The position numbers and the translations under genes were made by a program. From Candidatus Woesearchaeota archaeon (GTDB lineage Archaea > Nanobdellota > Nanobdellia > SCGC-AAA011-G17 > JACPNG01): a DNA stretch of 6,877 bases. Positions 1 through 5,193 of the stretch are shown here, piece after piece. The stretch covers positions 1-6,877 of the forward strand of contig JACPNI010000056.1 of NCBI GenBank assembly GCA_016185555.1, given 5' to 3'. How positions within the stretch are numbered: the stretch's first letter is position 1; the number at the start of each line of letters is the position of its first letter. The notes under the pieces are model-generated. The model was not told the DNA's origin, did no database searches, and was given only the letters and a program-made list of their open reading frames with translations.

Positions 1-983
1 GAAATTTTGTCAACAAGCTCAAGATACTTATAAAATTCCTTTTCTATTTTAAAGCCATTGACCAAAAACTCAGCACGATGGTTATTTAGATAGTCAACAA
101 TCTGTTCAGCAACCACCAATGCACACCTTTCCTGCGCTTCTTTTGTTGATGCCCCAATATGAGGTGTTAATATTATTCTATCGCCAAATCTTGCTAATGG
201 TTTTTGCCCCGGCTTTTCAATGTCATGAACATCCAAAGCAACCCTTAATCCCAGTTTCTTCTCTAGTATCTCCTCTAAAGAATCATGCTCAAACACATTT
301 GGTCTGGATGTATTAATCAGCATTGCATTATCTTTAACCAAGCAAAGATTTCCTTTATTCAAAATACCCTGGACCTTATCACCAGCAACATGTATTGTTA
401 TAAAATCTGAATTTTTAAGAATGGCATCAAGAGGGGTTTTACTTAAACTAACAAACCCAATTTTCTGCTCATCAACAAACGGGTCAAAGTAGAGAATTTT
501 CATATTAAATGAGGCTGCCCTTTTTGCTACTTCCTTACCTATATTTCCTAAGCCAACTATCCCTATTGTTTTATTATAGAGCTCAGACCCAATTAATTCT
601 GACTTTTTCCATTCGCCTTGTTTGGTTGTAATATCGGCATAATTTAATTTTCTTGCATTTGACAGCATATAAGAAAATACCAGTTCAGCGACAGAAACAC
701 TGTTTGCATATGGCGCATTTACAACTGCTATTCCTCTTCTAGTAGCTTCATTTATATCAATATTATCAACACCAGCGCCGGCCCTTCCAATTACCTCTAA
801 CTGACTAAACTTATTCATTACTTCTGAATTTACTTTAGTTGCACTTCTTACAATGATACCGCTATAGTTAAACTCCAGAACCTCTCCTAAAGACTTTTTA
901 TAATCTACTTCAATACCTTTTTCCTCAAGCACATCTTTACAAATCTTATCCACAGAATCAAGTACTAAAACCTTTTTTGGCAT
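1..983 (-). CDS. serA: D-3-phosphoglycerate dehydrogenase, 3' end outside the window
   Basis: This cytoplasmic enzyme would oxidise 3-phosphoglycerate to 3-phosphohydroxypyruvate with NAD+, the first step of serine synthesis. The frame opens at an ATG (981-983) and stays open for 327 codons to the window edge, so the C-terminus is missing. Visible landmarks are the substrate-domain motif GRAGAGVDNID (about residues 70-80), the Rossmann loop GIVGLGNIG (141-149), and the catalytic trio of the D-2-hydroxyacid dehydrogenase family: Arg227 in INTSR, Glu256 in DVHDIEK and His275 in LTPHIGAS. The start is supported by AAGGAG at 988-993, 4 nt upstream, and a TATA-like box further up. Motifs and length fit PGDH better than other 2-hydroxyacid dehydrogenases, but glyoxylate or lactate reductase relatives cannot be fully excluded. 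Whether an ACT regulatory domain follows cannot be seen. The gene is divergent from the MNT/HEPN pair. Confidence 0.93.
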   Translation of the reverse strand, partial: MPKKVLVLDSVDKICKDVLEEKGIEVDYKKSLGEVLEFNYSGIIVRSATKVNSEVMNKFSQLEVIGRAGAGVDNIDINEATRRGIAVVNAPYANSVSVAELVFSYMLSNARKLNYADITTKQGEWKKSELIGSELYNKTIGIVGLGNIGKEVAKRAASFNMKILYFDPFVDEQKIGFVSLSKTPLDAILKNSDFITIHVAGDKVQGILNKGNLCLVKDNAMLINTSRPNVFEHDSLEEILEKKLGLRVALDVHDIEKPGQKPLARFGDRIILTPHIGASTKEAQERCALVVAEQIVDYLNNHRAEFLVNGFKIEKEFYKYLELVDKI

Positions 984-1027
984 AAAACTCCTTCGCACAA
1001 CTAGTTTAAAAGATTTACTAATGTTAA

Positions 1028-1035
1028 CTATAAAT
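1028..1035 (-). promoter_or_regulatory. TATA box of serA
   Basis: Read on the minus strand the motif is TTTATAGT. A start site about 26 nt downstream would fall near 1003, leaving a leader of about 20 nt that contains the AAGGAG ribosome site at 988-993. The geometry is right for archaeal TBP/TFB transcription. The region is AT-rich, so chance matches are possible. Confidence 0.5.
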
Positions 1036-1099
1036 GTAGTATACGAAAATTATTGCATCCTATTTCTTTATACTGTACCAAGACCTTAAAATCGTAAAG

Positions 1100-1109
1100 T
1101 TTATATATT
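1100..1109 (+). promoter_or_regulatory. TATA box of the MNT/HEPN operon, leaderless
   Basis: The motif TTTATATATT is preceded by GTAAAG, a reasonable BRE. Its centre lies about 27 nt upstream of the ATG at 1131, so transcription should begin at or next to that ATG and give a leaderless mRNA. The upstream in-frame ATG at 1110 abuts the box and would not be transcribed. Similar AAAG-plus-TATA arrangements precede the genes at 4255 and 5016. Confidence 0.7.
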
Positions 1110-1130
1110 ATGTATGTTTTAAGAATACAG

Positions 1131-1739
1131 ATGGCTGTTAATAACATACAATTTACAAAGATTGAAATTCAAATAGCAAAATATCTCTTTAAGCATTTTA
1201 AGTATAGATATAACGCCAGGCAATTGGCTAGAATATTGGGTATTAATCATTCTCATGCTAATAAGTTATGTAATCTTTTGGCAAATAAAAGGCTGTTAGT
1301 CAGGGAGGAAATTGGTAATTCTGTCTTTTTTTCTTATGAATATGACAACAAGCTGGCAATAAAATTTATGGAATATATGCTAAGTTTGGAAGAGAAAGAG
1401 TTTCCTAAATGGTTAAGTGTCTTGTCTCATAGTCTTAAAAAATTTAAGTACGGCATTGAAATGGGATTGGTTTTTGGATCAGCTATAAAAGCTGGAGATT
1501 TTAATGATATAGATGTTTTACTTATGTATGACGCTGAAAAATCCAAAGACATAAAAAAAATAAAAGATGAAATAAGAAAATCTGAATTAGTTGAAAAACC
1601 TATAAGATACATAGATGTAGATGAAAAGGATATCTTTCTAAATAAAGAAAACAAAGTTTTTTATAATATCTTATCTGAAAACCTTATATTTTATAATCCT
1701 GAAAGATACGTTGCGGTGGTAAGAAAATGCCGCAAATAG
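1131..1739 (+). CDS. Winged-helix/MNT nucleotidyltransferase, MntA-like antitoxin candidate
   Basis: The protein has 202 residues from ATG 1131. The same frame reaches an ATG at 1110, but that codon abuts the TATA box, so the leaderless start at 1131 is preferred. Residues 8-70 look like a winged helix-turn-helix (helices around ARQLARILGI and HANKLCNLL, then a basic wing). A minimal nucleotidyltransferase (MNT) domain follows, with FGS at about 115-117, the metal-binding pair D126-x-D128, and a possible third carboxylate D162 in YIDVD. GS and DxD are 8 residues apart, two fewer than the usual GSx10DxD of MNT antitoxins, and the usual basic residue after GS is shifted. In known MNT/HEPN modules the MNT protein adenylylates and silences the HEPN toxin. 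The HTH suggests it may also bind its own promoter. Its end overlaps the HEPN start by 13 nt, implying translational coupling. AMPylation activity is inferred only. Confidence 0.85.
   Translation: MAVNNIQFTKIEIQIAKYLFKHFKYRYNARQLARILGINHSHANKLCNLLANKRLLVREEIGNSVFFSYEYDNKLAIKFMEYMLSLEEKEFPKWLSVLSHSLKKFKYGIEMGLVFGSAIKAGDFNDIDVLLMYDAEKSKDIKKIKDEIRKSELVEKPIRYIDVDEKDIFLNKENKVFYNILSENLIFYNPERYVAVVRKCRK
1715..1720 (+). promoter_or_regulatory. Ribosome-binding site of the HEPN gene
   Basis: GGTGGT lies inside the end of the MNT gene, 6 nt before ATG 1727. It pairs partly with the archaeal anti-SD CACC core and fixes the start of the overlapping downstream gene. The same hexamer precedes the starts at 4255 and 6081. 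Confidence 0.65.
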
Positions 1740-2209
1740 GTGAGCATTTGAAATGGTGTCTGAAAGATCCAAAAAGACTGATAAAAACAAAGCCCGATTT
1801 GGATTTGGCACAGAAGCATGTTAAGAAATCTGAATATAATTATAGGATAGTACAAACTCTTGAAAGCTTAAAGGTATACGACTGGGCATTTAATGTTGGC
1901 TTTTACGCTATTTATCACTGCTTTTTAGCTATCCTTTCTAAATATGGCTATGAATCACGAAATCAAGCCTGTACGATAACTGTTCTTTTTACTTTGATAA
2001 ATGAGAAGAAACTTGATTTGGATCGAGACTTGGTTACTCAATTTGATACTCTTGACGTTGAAAAGAATATCGCAAATCCAACTGTAAGAGAATGTAGAGA
2101 AATTTCTACTTATGGTGTTGAGACAAGTATAGATTTACAGCAATTAAAGAGGATAAAGGAATTGATATTGAAAGTACAAAGAGAGACCATCAGAATATTA
2201 CAAGAATGA
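1727..2209 (+). CDS. HEPN-domain protein, HepT-like toxin candidate of a MNT/HEPN pair
   Basis: This is a 160-residue, all-helical protein resembling archaeal HEPN proteins. The diagnostic segment is YDWAFNVGFYAIYHCFLAIL (residues 51-70), the HEPN core helix, followed by a long helix to about 94 and a charged C-terminal helix pair (136-159). Catalytic HEPN RNases carry an Rx4-6H motif in the last core helix. Here the matching place reads R124-EIST-Y129-G, so the histidine is replaced by tyrosine. All three histidines (7, 31, 64) lie elsewhere and none follows an Arg by 4-6 residues. RNase activity is therefore doubtful, and it may act as a binding partner or be degenerate. The start overlaps the MNT gene by 13 nt, giving the usual paired order with MNT first. 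The family call is firm; a toxin role is inferred from the pairing. Confidence 0.85.
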   Translation: MPQIGEHLKWCLKDPKRLIKTKPDLDLAQKHVKKSEYNYRIVQTLESLKVYDWAFNVGFYAIYHCFLAILSKYGYESRNQACTITVLFTLINEKKLDLDRDLVTQFDTLDVEKNIANPTVRECREISTYGVETSIDLQQLKRIKELILKVQRETIRILQE

Positions 2210-2252
2210 ATTATCTCCATCTCACGAAAGGAGTCTTTTGCCTGATTTAGAT

Positions 2253-2259
2253 AAAAAAA
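2253..2259 (-). terminator. Poly-T terminator of the tRNA
   Basis: Seven T residues on the minus strand begin at the nucleotide used as discriminator base 73 of the tRNA. Archaeal RNA polymerase terminates on such T runs, so transcription probably ends just past the mature 3' end. CCA is not encoded. Confidence 0.65.
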
Positions 2260-2295
2260 GGGCCTATTGGGATTCGAACCCAAATCAGTCGGTCC

Positions 2296-2309
2296 TTGGC
2301 TCTTTTAGT
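2296..2309 (-). other. Anticodon-loop intron of tRNA-Arg, 14 nt, between positions 35 and 36
   Basis: A regular BHB is visible. The outer helix is CGGTC/GACCG (2320-2316 with 2294-2290) and the 4-bp central helix is GGCT/AGCC (2315-2312 with 2301-2298). The 5' bulge is TCA (2311-2309), the 3' bulge AAG (2297-2295), and a 2-bp inner helix closes an AAA loop. Cutting each bulge after its second base splits the anticodon and gives loop CTTCGGA. This is not the canonical 37/38 site. Confidence 0.82.
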
Positions 2310-2324
2310 GAAGCCGACCGCACT

Positions 2325-2344
2325 CTATGGTGCCTGACTAGCAA
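2325..2344 (-). other. D-loop intron of tRNA-Arg, 20 nt, between positions 20a and 21
   Basis: Without this segment the D-arm reads GCATAATGGAT plus AGTGC and closes correctly. A bulge-helix-bulge is visible. Exon ATGG (2350-2347) pairs with intron CCAT (2330-2327). The 5' bulge ATT (2346-2344) would be cut after its second base and the 3' bulge AGA (2326-2324) after its second base. The inner helix TGC/GCA closes a 7-nt loop and the outer helix is the D-stem itself. One extra unpaired A (2351) makes the motif slightly relaxed. The predicted cuts coincide exactly with the boundaries needed for the cloverleaf. Confidence 0.82.
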
Positions 2345-2391
2345 ATCCATTATGCTATAGGCCCCCTTTTGTAGATTAATAATTAAACTCC

Positions 2392-2400
2392 AATATAATA
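2392..2400 (-). promoter_or_regulatory. Possible TATA box of the tRNA
   Basis: The minus strand reads TATTATATT, centred about 32 nt upstream of mature G1. Initiation would be a few nucleotides before the tRNA, which is normal for archaeal tRNA genes. The motif is nearly symmetrical and could also serve the plus-strand dodecin operon. Confidence 0.4.
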
Positions 2401-2403
2401 ATC

Positions 2404-2411
2404 TTTTTATA
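2404..2411 (+). promoter_or_regulatory. Possible TATA box of the dodecin-ALDH operon
   Basis: TTTTTATA lies about 35 nt upstream of ATG 2444, which would place the start site near 2434, at the edge of the ribosome site GGGGTGAT (2433-2440). The AATATAATA at 2392-2400 would give a longer leader of about 22 nt and is a reasonable alternative. Confidence 0.4.
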
Positions 2412-2443
2412 CAAAACAAATACCAAAAATAAGGGGTGATTAA

Positions 2444-2644
2444 ATGACAGTGGCAAAAGTAGTTGAGCTTGTCGGTTGTTCTCCTAAAAGCTGGGAAGAT
2501 GCTGCAAATGAAGCGGTTAAAAAAGCATCTGAAACAATAAGACAAATTTCTGGTGTAGATGTAATAGGCCAAACCGCAGTTGTAAAAAACAACAAGGTAG
2601 TCGAGTATAGAACTAACCTAAAAATAGCATTCAGGGTTGAGTGA
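2444..2644 (+). CDS. Dodecin family protein
   Basis: This 66-residue protein matches dodecins over its full length: strand AKVVELVG, the SPKSWEDAANEAVKKA helix (13-28), the strand VDVIGQTAVV (38-47), and the closing strands YRTNLKIAFRVE (55-66). Dodecins form hollow 12-subunit cytoplasmic shells, and many store flavin between stacked tryptophans. By alignment from memory with the Halobacterium protein, the stacking Trp corresponds to Gly37 here, while the flavin-contacting Gln is kept (Gln43). Trp17 belongs to the SW-type helix, not the stacking site. Flavin binding is therefore uncertain, since dodecins lacking this Trp are known. ATG 2444 follows GGGGTGAT by 3 nt. The stop lies 1 nt before the ALDH ATG, so the two are almost certainly co-transcribed. 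Confidence 0.93.
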   Translation: MTVAKVVELVGCSPKSWEDAANEAVKKASETIRQISGVDVIGQTAVVKNNKVVEYRTNLKIAFRVE

Positions 2645-2645
2645 T

Positions 2646-4124
2646 ATGAAAGCAATGAAATATAAAAACTACATTAGGGGCAGATGGGTGGAATCAAAAT
2701 CAAAAGAAGTATTTGAAGACTTAAATCCTGCAACCGGCGATGTTATTGGATACTTTCAAAAAAGCACTTCTGAAGATGTAGAAGATGCTATTGATTCTGC
2801 AGAAAAATCATTTGGATCATGGTCAGAATTGCCTGCACCCAAAAGAGGGGAGATGCTCCTGAATATAGCACATATGATAAGAGAACGAAAAGAAGAGTTA
2901 GCGAAGATAATGACAACTGAGATGGGCAAGGTTTTAACGGAAGCAAGGGGTGATGTACAGGAAGCTATAGACATTACAGAATATATGGCAGGTGAAGGCA
3001 GGAGGTTATTTGGATTTACAACGCCATCAGAATTAAAGAACAAATTTGCAATGACTATTCGAAGACCAATAGGTATAGTAGGACTAATAACTCCATGGAA
3101 TTTTCCAATTGCAATCCCTGCATGGAAGATTATGCCGGCCTTAATATGTGGAAATACTATAGTATTCAAACCAGCAAGCGATACTCCTTTGTGTGCTTTA
3201 AAATTAATTGAAATTATTGAGAAAGCTGGCATTCCGGACGGGGTAATAAATTTTGTAACTGGCTCCGGTAGTGTTGTTGGTGATGAGATCGTTCTTAATA
3301 AAAAAGTTAGGGGTATTTCTTTTACAGGATCAAAAGAAACAGGTGAAAGCATCGTTAGAAAAGCAGGAATCAAAAAAGTTGGCCTGGAGCTTGGTGGCAA
3401 AAATGGAATTATAATAATGGATGATGCTAATTTAGAGCTTGCATTAGAAGGTGTTTTATGGGGTGCATTTGGTACAACCGGACAAAGATGTACTGCTGCT
3501 TCCAGGGTAATAATCCATGAGAAGGTTAAAAAGAAATTTGAAGAAATGTTGTTAGCTCGGGTTAAGAAATTAAAACTTGGTAATGGACTTAAACCAGATA
3601 CTGACGTAGGACCTTTAATCAATGATGCTGCCGTAAAGAAATCAGAGTATTACACAGAAATTGGGAGAAAAGAAGGTGCCAGATTAATATGTGGTGGAAA
3701 AAGAATGCAGATGAAAGGATTTTTCTTTGAACCTACAATATTCACTGAAGTAAAACCCAATATGAGGATTGCAAAGGAAGAAATTTTTGGGCCTGTTTTA
3801 TCCCTGATAACAATTAAAGATGTTTATGAAGCAATAAAGGTATGTAATGACACAGAATTTGGTTTAAGTTCATCAATTTATACAGAAAACATGAAAAATG
3901 CATTCCTGGCTATTGAAAAAATAGATTCTGGAATAACCTATGTTAACTCCAGTACAATTGGGGCAGAAACCCATCTACCTTTTGGGGGTGTAAAGGGAAC
4001 TGGAAATGGAACACGCGAAGCTGGCATTGAGGGAATTCACGAATTTTCTGAAACTAAAACAATTTATATTGACTACTCTGGAAAGCTGCAGAAAGCGCAA
4101 ATAGACACAGAAAATATAAAGTAA
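2646..4124 (+). CDS. NAD(P)+-dependent aldehyde dehydrogenase
   Basis: This full-length ALDH superfamily enzyme (492 residues) oxidises an aldehyde to a carboxylate in the cytoplasm. All key residues are visible: Asn152 in TPWNFP, Lys175 in VFKPAS, the cofactor loop FTGS (about 226-229), general base Glu248 in ELGGKNG, nucleophile Cys282 in GQRCTA, and Glu379 in EEIFGP. The C-terminal signature HLPFGGVKGTGNG suggests the semialdehyde-type ALDH group, but the substrate cannot be assigned. GKNG replaces the commoner GKSP or GKNP after the general base. ATG 2646 comes 1 nt after the dodecin stop. An in-frame TTG at 2637 would overlap dodecin by 8 nt, and ATG 2655 is another option with GTGAT 9 nt upstream. 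Pairing with dodecin suggests cofactor or redox metabolism, by inference only. Confidence 0.95.
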   Translation: MKAMKYKNYIRGRWVESKSKEVFEDLNPATGDVIGYFQKSTSEDVEDAIDSAEKSFGSWSELPAPKRGEMLLNIAHMIRERKEELAKIMTTEMGKVLTEARGDVQEAIDITEYMAGEGRRLFGFTTPSELKNKFAMTIRRPIGIVGLITPWNFPIAIPAWKIMPALICGNTIVFKPASDTPLCALKLIEIIEKAGIPDGVINFVTGSGSVVGDEIVLNKKVRGISFTGSKETGESIVRKAGIKKVGLELGGKNGIIIMDDANLELALEGVLWGAFGTTGQRCTAASRVIIHEKVKKKFEEMLLARVKKLKLGNGLKPDTDVGPLINDAAVKKSEYYTEIGRKEGARLICGGKRMQMKGFFFEPTIFTEVKPNMRIAKEEIFGPVLSLITIKDVYEAIKVCNDTEFGLSSSIYTENMKNAFLAIEKIDSGITYVNSSTIGAETHLPFGGVKGTGNGTREAGIEGIHEFSETKTIYIDYSGKLQKAQIDTENIK

Positions 4125-4133
4125 GTTTGAAGA

Positions 4134-4147
4134 CCTTTTATTTTTCC
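4134..4147 (+). terminator. T-rich terminator after the ALDH gene
   Basis: CCTTTTATTTTTCC begins 10 nt after the stop codon. Two T runs close together are typical of archaeal intrinsic termination, and a new promoter follows at 4210. No stable hairpin is visible. Confidence 0.45.
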
Positions 4148-4209
4148 AGGTATTTTCTGTGGTATTAAGCTGTTAAAAGTGTTACAAAAAATGTATCACT
4201 TCAGAAAGA

Positions 4210-4220
4210 TTTAAATATAT
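4210..4220 (+). promoter_or_regulatory. TATA box of the second MNT gene
   Basis: TTTAAATATAT, preceded by GAAAGA, lies about 40 nt upstream of ATG 4255. The start site would be near 4241, just before the ribosome site GGTGGT (4243-4248), which is 6 nt from the ATG. Confidence 0.6.
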
Positions 4221-4254
4221 GGTAATAATAACATAGTTCTATGGTGGTATTAAC

Positions 4255-4836
4255 ATGAGAAACAAAGATGCAATAATCATCAGATACTTAATAGAAAACA
4301 AAAATGAAGAGTTGAATATTCTCAAGATTTCCAAAGAATTAAGAATGGATTACAAAAATGTTTATTCTATTGTAAAGAGGCTTGAAAAAGAATTACTTGT
4401 CAAACTGGAATCTTTTGGGCAGTCTAGCAGGGTTAAATTAATCTCACAGGTGCATCCGCTTATTTTTGAAGCTGAATACAACAGAAGGAAAGAACTCTTA
4501 AAAGATAAAAATCTGGCAGTAATGCTTAACGACTTTAAAAATGCACTAAAATCAAAATGTTACACGCTTCTTATTTTTGGCTCTTATGCAAAGAAAACAC
4601 AAACCAAAAATTCAGATATTGACCTAATGTTCATTGTTCCAGATGGAAAGGAGGAACTGTTTGAAAAAGATGTCCACCGGGCAGCAAGATCTTTGCCCTT
4701 GCCAATACATTATTTAGTATTTTCTGAAAAACAGTTTTTAGATATGAACAATGTCAAGAAATCCAATGTCGGGCAGGAAGCTTTAAAAAACAACATTATT
4801 TTATACGGTATAGAAACATATTATGAGATGACATAA
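4255..4836 (+). CDS. Winged-helix/MNT nucleotidyltransferase without a HEPN partner
   Basis: The protein has 193 residues. Residues 1-62 form a winged HTH (IRYLIENKNEEL, then LKISKELRM and NVYSIVKRL helices and a basic wing). Residues 100-160 form a minimal nucleotidyltransferase fold with the classic GSYAKKTQTKNSDID: Gly109-Ser110, ten residues, then Asp121-x-Asp123. The third carboxylate expected on the following strand is not obvious: PIHYLVF (150-156) has no acidic residue, whereas the paralogue at 1131 has PIRYIDV. The shared order and the PI-x-Y strand suggest the two proteins are distant relatives. It may be a transcriptional regulator using an MNT domain, or an antitoxin that has lost its toxin. 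No HEPN gene follows, only a 22-codon frame starting directly after the stop. GGTGGT at 4243-4248 sets the start. Confidence 0.87.
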   Translation: MRNKDAIIIRYLIENKNEELNILKISKELRMDYKNVYSIVKRLEKELLVKLESFGQSSRVKLISQVHPLIFEAEYNRRKELLKDKNLAVMLNDFKNALKSKCYTLLIFGSYAKKTQTKNSDIDLMFIVPDGKEELFEKDVHRAARSLPLPIHYLVFSEKQFLDMNNVKKSNVGQEALKNNIILYGIETYYEMT

Positions 4837-4868
4837 ATGATAGATAAAGAAAGAGGAACTTATACTTA

Positions 4869-4948
4869 TTTTTTGTGGTTAGCTAAACGGATACTTTTTT
4901 TGTAGTGATTGCTTCTGTTTTTGTAGTTTGTGTTTTCATGAGTTTTTT
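4869..4948 (+). terminator. Cluster of T runs downstream of the second MNT gene
   Basis: T runs of 6, 7, 5 and 6 lie at 4869-4874, 4895-4901, 4918-4922 and 4943-4948. Such spaced T runs are consistent with archaeal termination. The stretch 4837-5015 otherwise holds only a 22-codon frame (4837-4905) that I do not consider a gene. Confidence 0.45.
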
Positions 4949-4984
4949 CATCGAGGTAAAATAGTTTCTAGATAAGACAAAAGA

Positions 4985-4992
4985 CTTAATAA
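4985..4992 (+). promoter_or_regulatory. Possible TATA box of the DUF5678-protease pair
   Basis: CTTAATAA preceded by AAAGA is centred 27 nt before ATG 5016, and no SD sequence precedes that ATG. This points to a leaderless transcript like that proposed for 1131. The match is weaker than the other TATA boxes. Confidence 0.4.
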
Positions 4993-5015
4993 GTGGAAAA
5001 AATTATCAATTCTTT

Positions 5016-5186
5016 ATGGAAACAGATCTTAGTAAATATATAGGTGAATGGATAGCAATATGTCATAAAGAAATAATAGCCCATGGTAAAGATGTAAATA
5101 AGGTATTTAGAGAAGCTAAAGAAAAATGTCCAAAAGAAAGACCCCTTTTAACAAGAGTACCTAATAAAGAAGCAATGATTTTCTAA
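5016..5186 (+). CDS. DUF5678-like small protein
   Basis: This 56-residue protein follows the pattern I associate with archaeal DUF5678: a short strand region YIGEWIAIC, then KEIIAHGKDVNKVFREAKEKC (18-38), then RPLLTRVP and a terminal EAMIF. Its function is unknown. It is small, soluble and has no signal peptide. It ends 7 nt before the aspartic protease gene, so the two form an obvious two-gene unit. Small DUF5678-like genes next to retropepsin-like proteases are, as I recall, a recurring archaeal arrangement. Whether the small protein is a substrate, inhibitor or specificity partner is not known. There is no SD before the ATG, and an upstream TATA-like box suggests leaderless translation. 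Cys16 and Cys38 are the only cysteines. The match is from memory of the pattern, without a profile search. Confidence 0.78.
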   Translation: METDLSKYIGEWIAICHKEIIAHGKDVNKVFREAKEKCPKERPLLTRVPNKEAMIF

Positions 5187-5193
5187 TTTTAAA

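Larger units (their letters stand above)
2259..2364 (-). tRNA. tRNA-Arg(UCG), interrupted by two introns
   Basis: The exons are 2364-2345, 2324-2310 and 2295-2259, joining to a 72-nt tRNA. Acceptor GGGCCTA pairs with TAGGCCC. U8 and A9 are followed by a D-arm GCAT/GTGC (last pair T-G). G26 is followed by anticodon stem GTCGG/CCGAC and loop CTTCGGA, then a 4-nt variable region TGAT and T-arm TTGGG/CCCAA with loop TTCGAAT. The tertiary pairs 8-14, 15-48, 19-56 and 54-58 are all satisfied. Anticodon UCG reads the arginine codon CGA, and A20 plus C35, the main arginine identity bases, are present. Discriminator 73 is U, which is unusual for arginine. The unspliced gene does not fold as a normal cloverleaf, so scanners may miss or misname it. 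CCA would be added after transcription. Confidence 0.9.

Noticed and set aside
1110..1130. Seven extra N-terminal codons for the first MNT gene
   Set aside because: The ATG at 1110 abuts the TATA box and lies upstream of any start site that box could direct.
2294..2313. tRNA with anticodon UCA (selenocysteine or UGA-suppressor) if the intron is placed at 36/37 or 37/38
   Set aside because: Those placements break the perfect 4-bp central helix GGCT/AGCC and 3-nt bulges, which only fit a cut at 35/36. The D-arm, A20 and C35 fit arginine, and none of the special tRNA-Sec features are present.
2284..2341. Class II tRNA (Leu/Ser) with a long variable arm
   Set aside because: No 17-nt anticodon arm with U33 can be drawn next to the D-arm. 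With two introns removed, a standard class I tRNA with all tertiary pairs appears.
2637..2645. TTG start for the aldehyde dehydrogenase
   Set aside because: It overlaps the dodecin gene, adds no conserved residues, and a good ATG lies three codons downstream.
2756..3622. Long minus-strand open frame of 288 codons
   Set aside because: It is the antisense shadow of the aldehyde dehydrogenase, whose catalytic motifs are intact on the plus strand. The shadow resembles no protein family.
4837..4905. 22-codon frame directly after the second MNT gene, as a HEPN remnant
   Set aside because: Too short, no HEPN motif visible, and it runs into T-rich terminator-like sequence.
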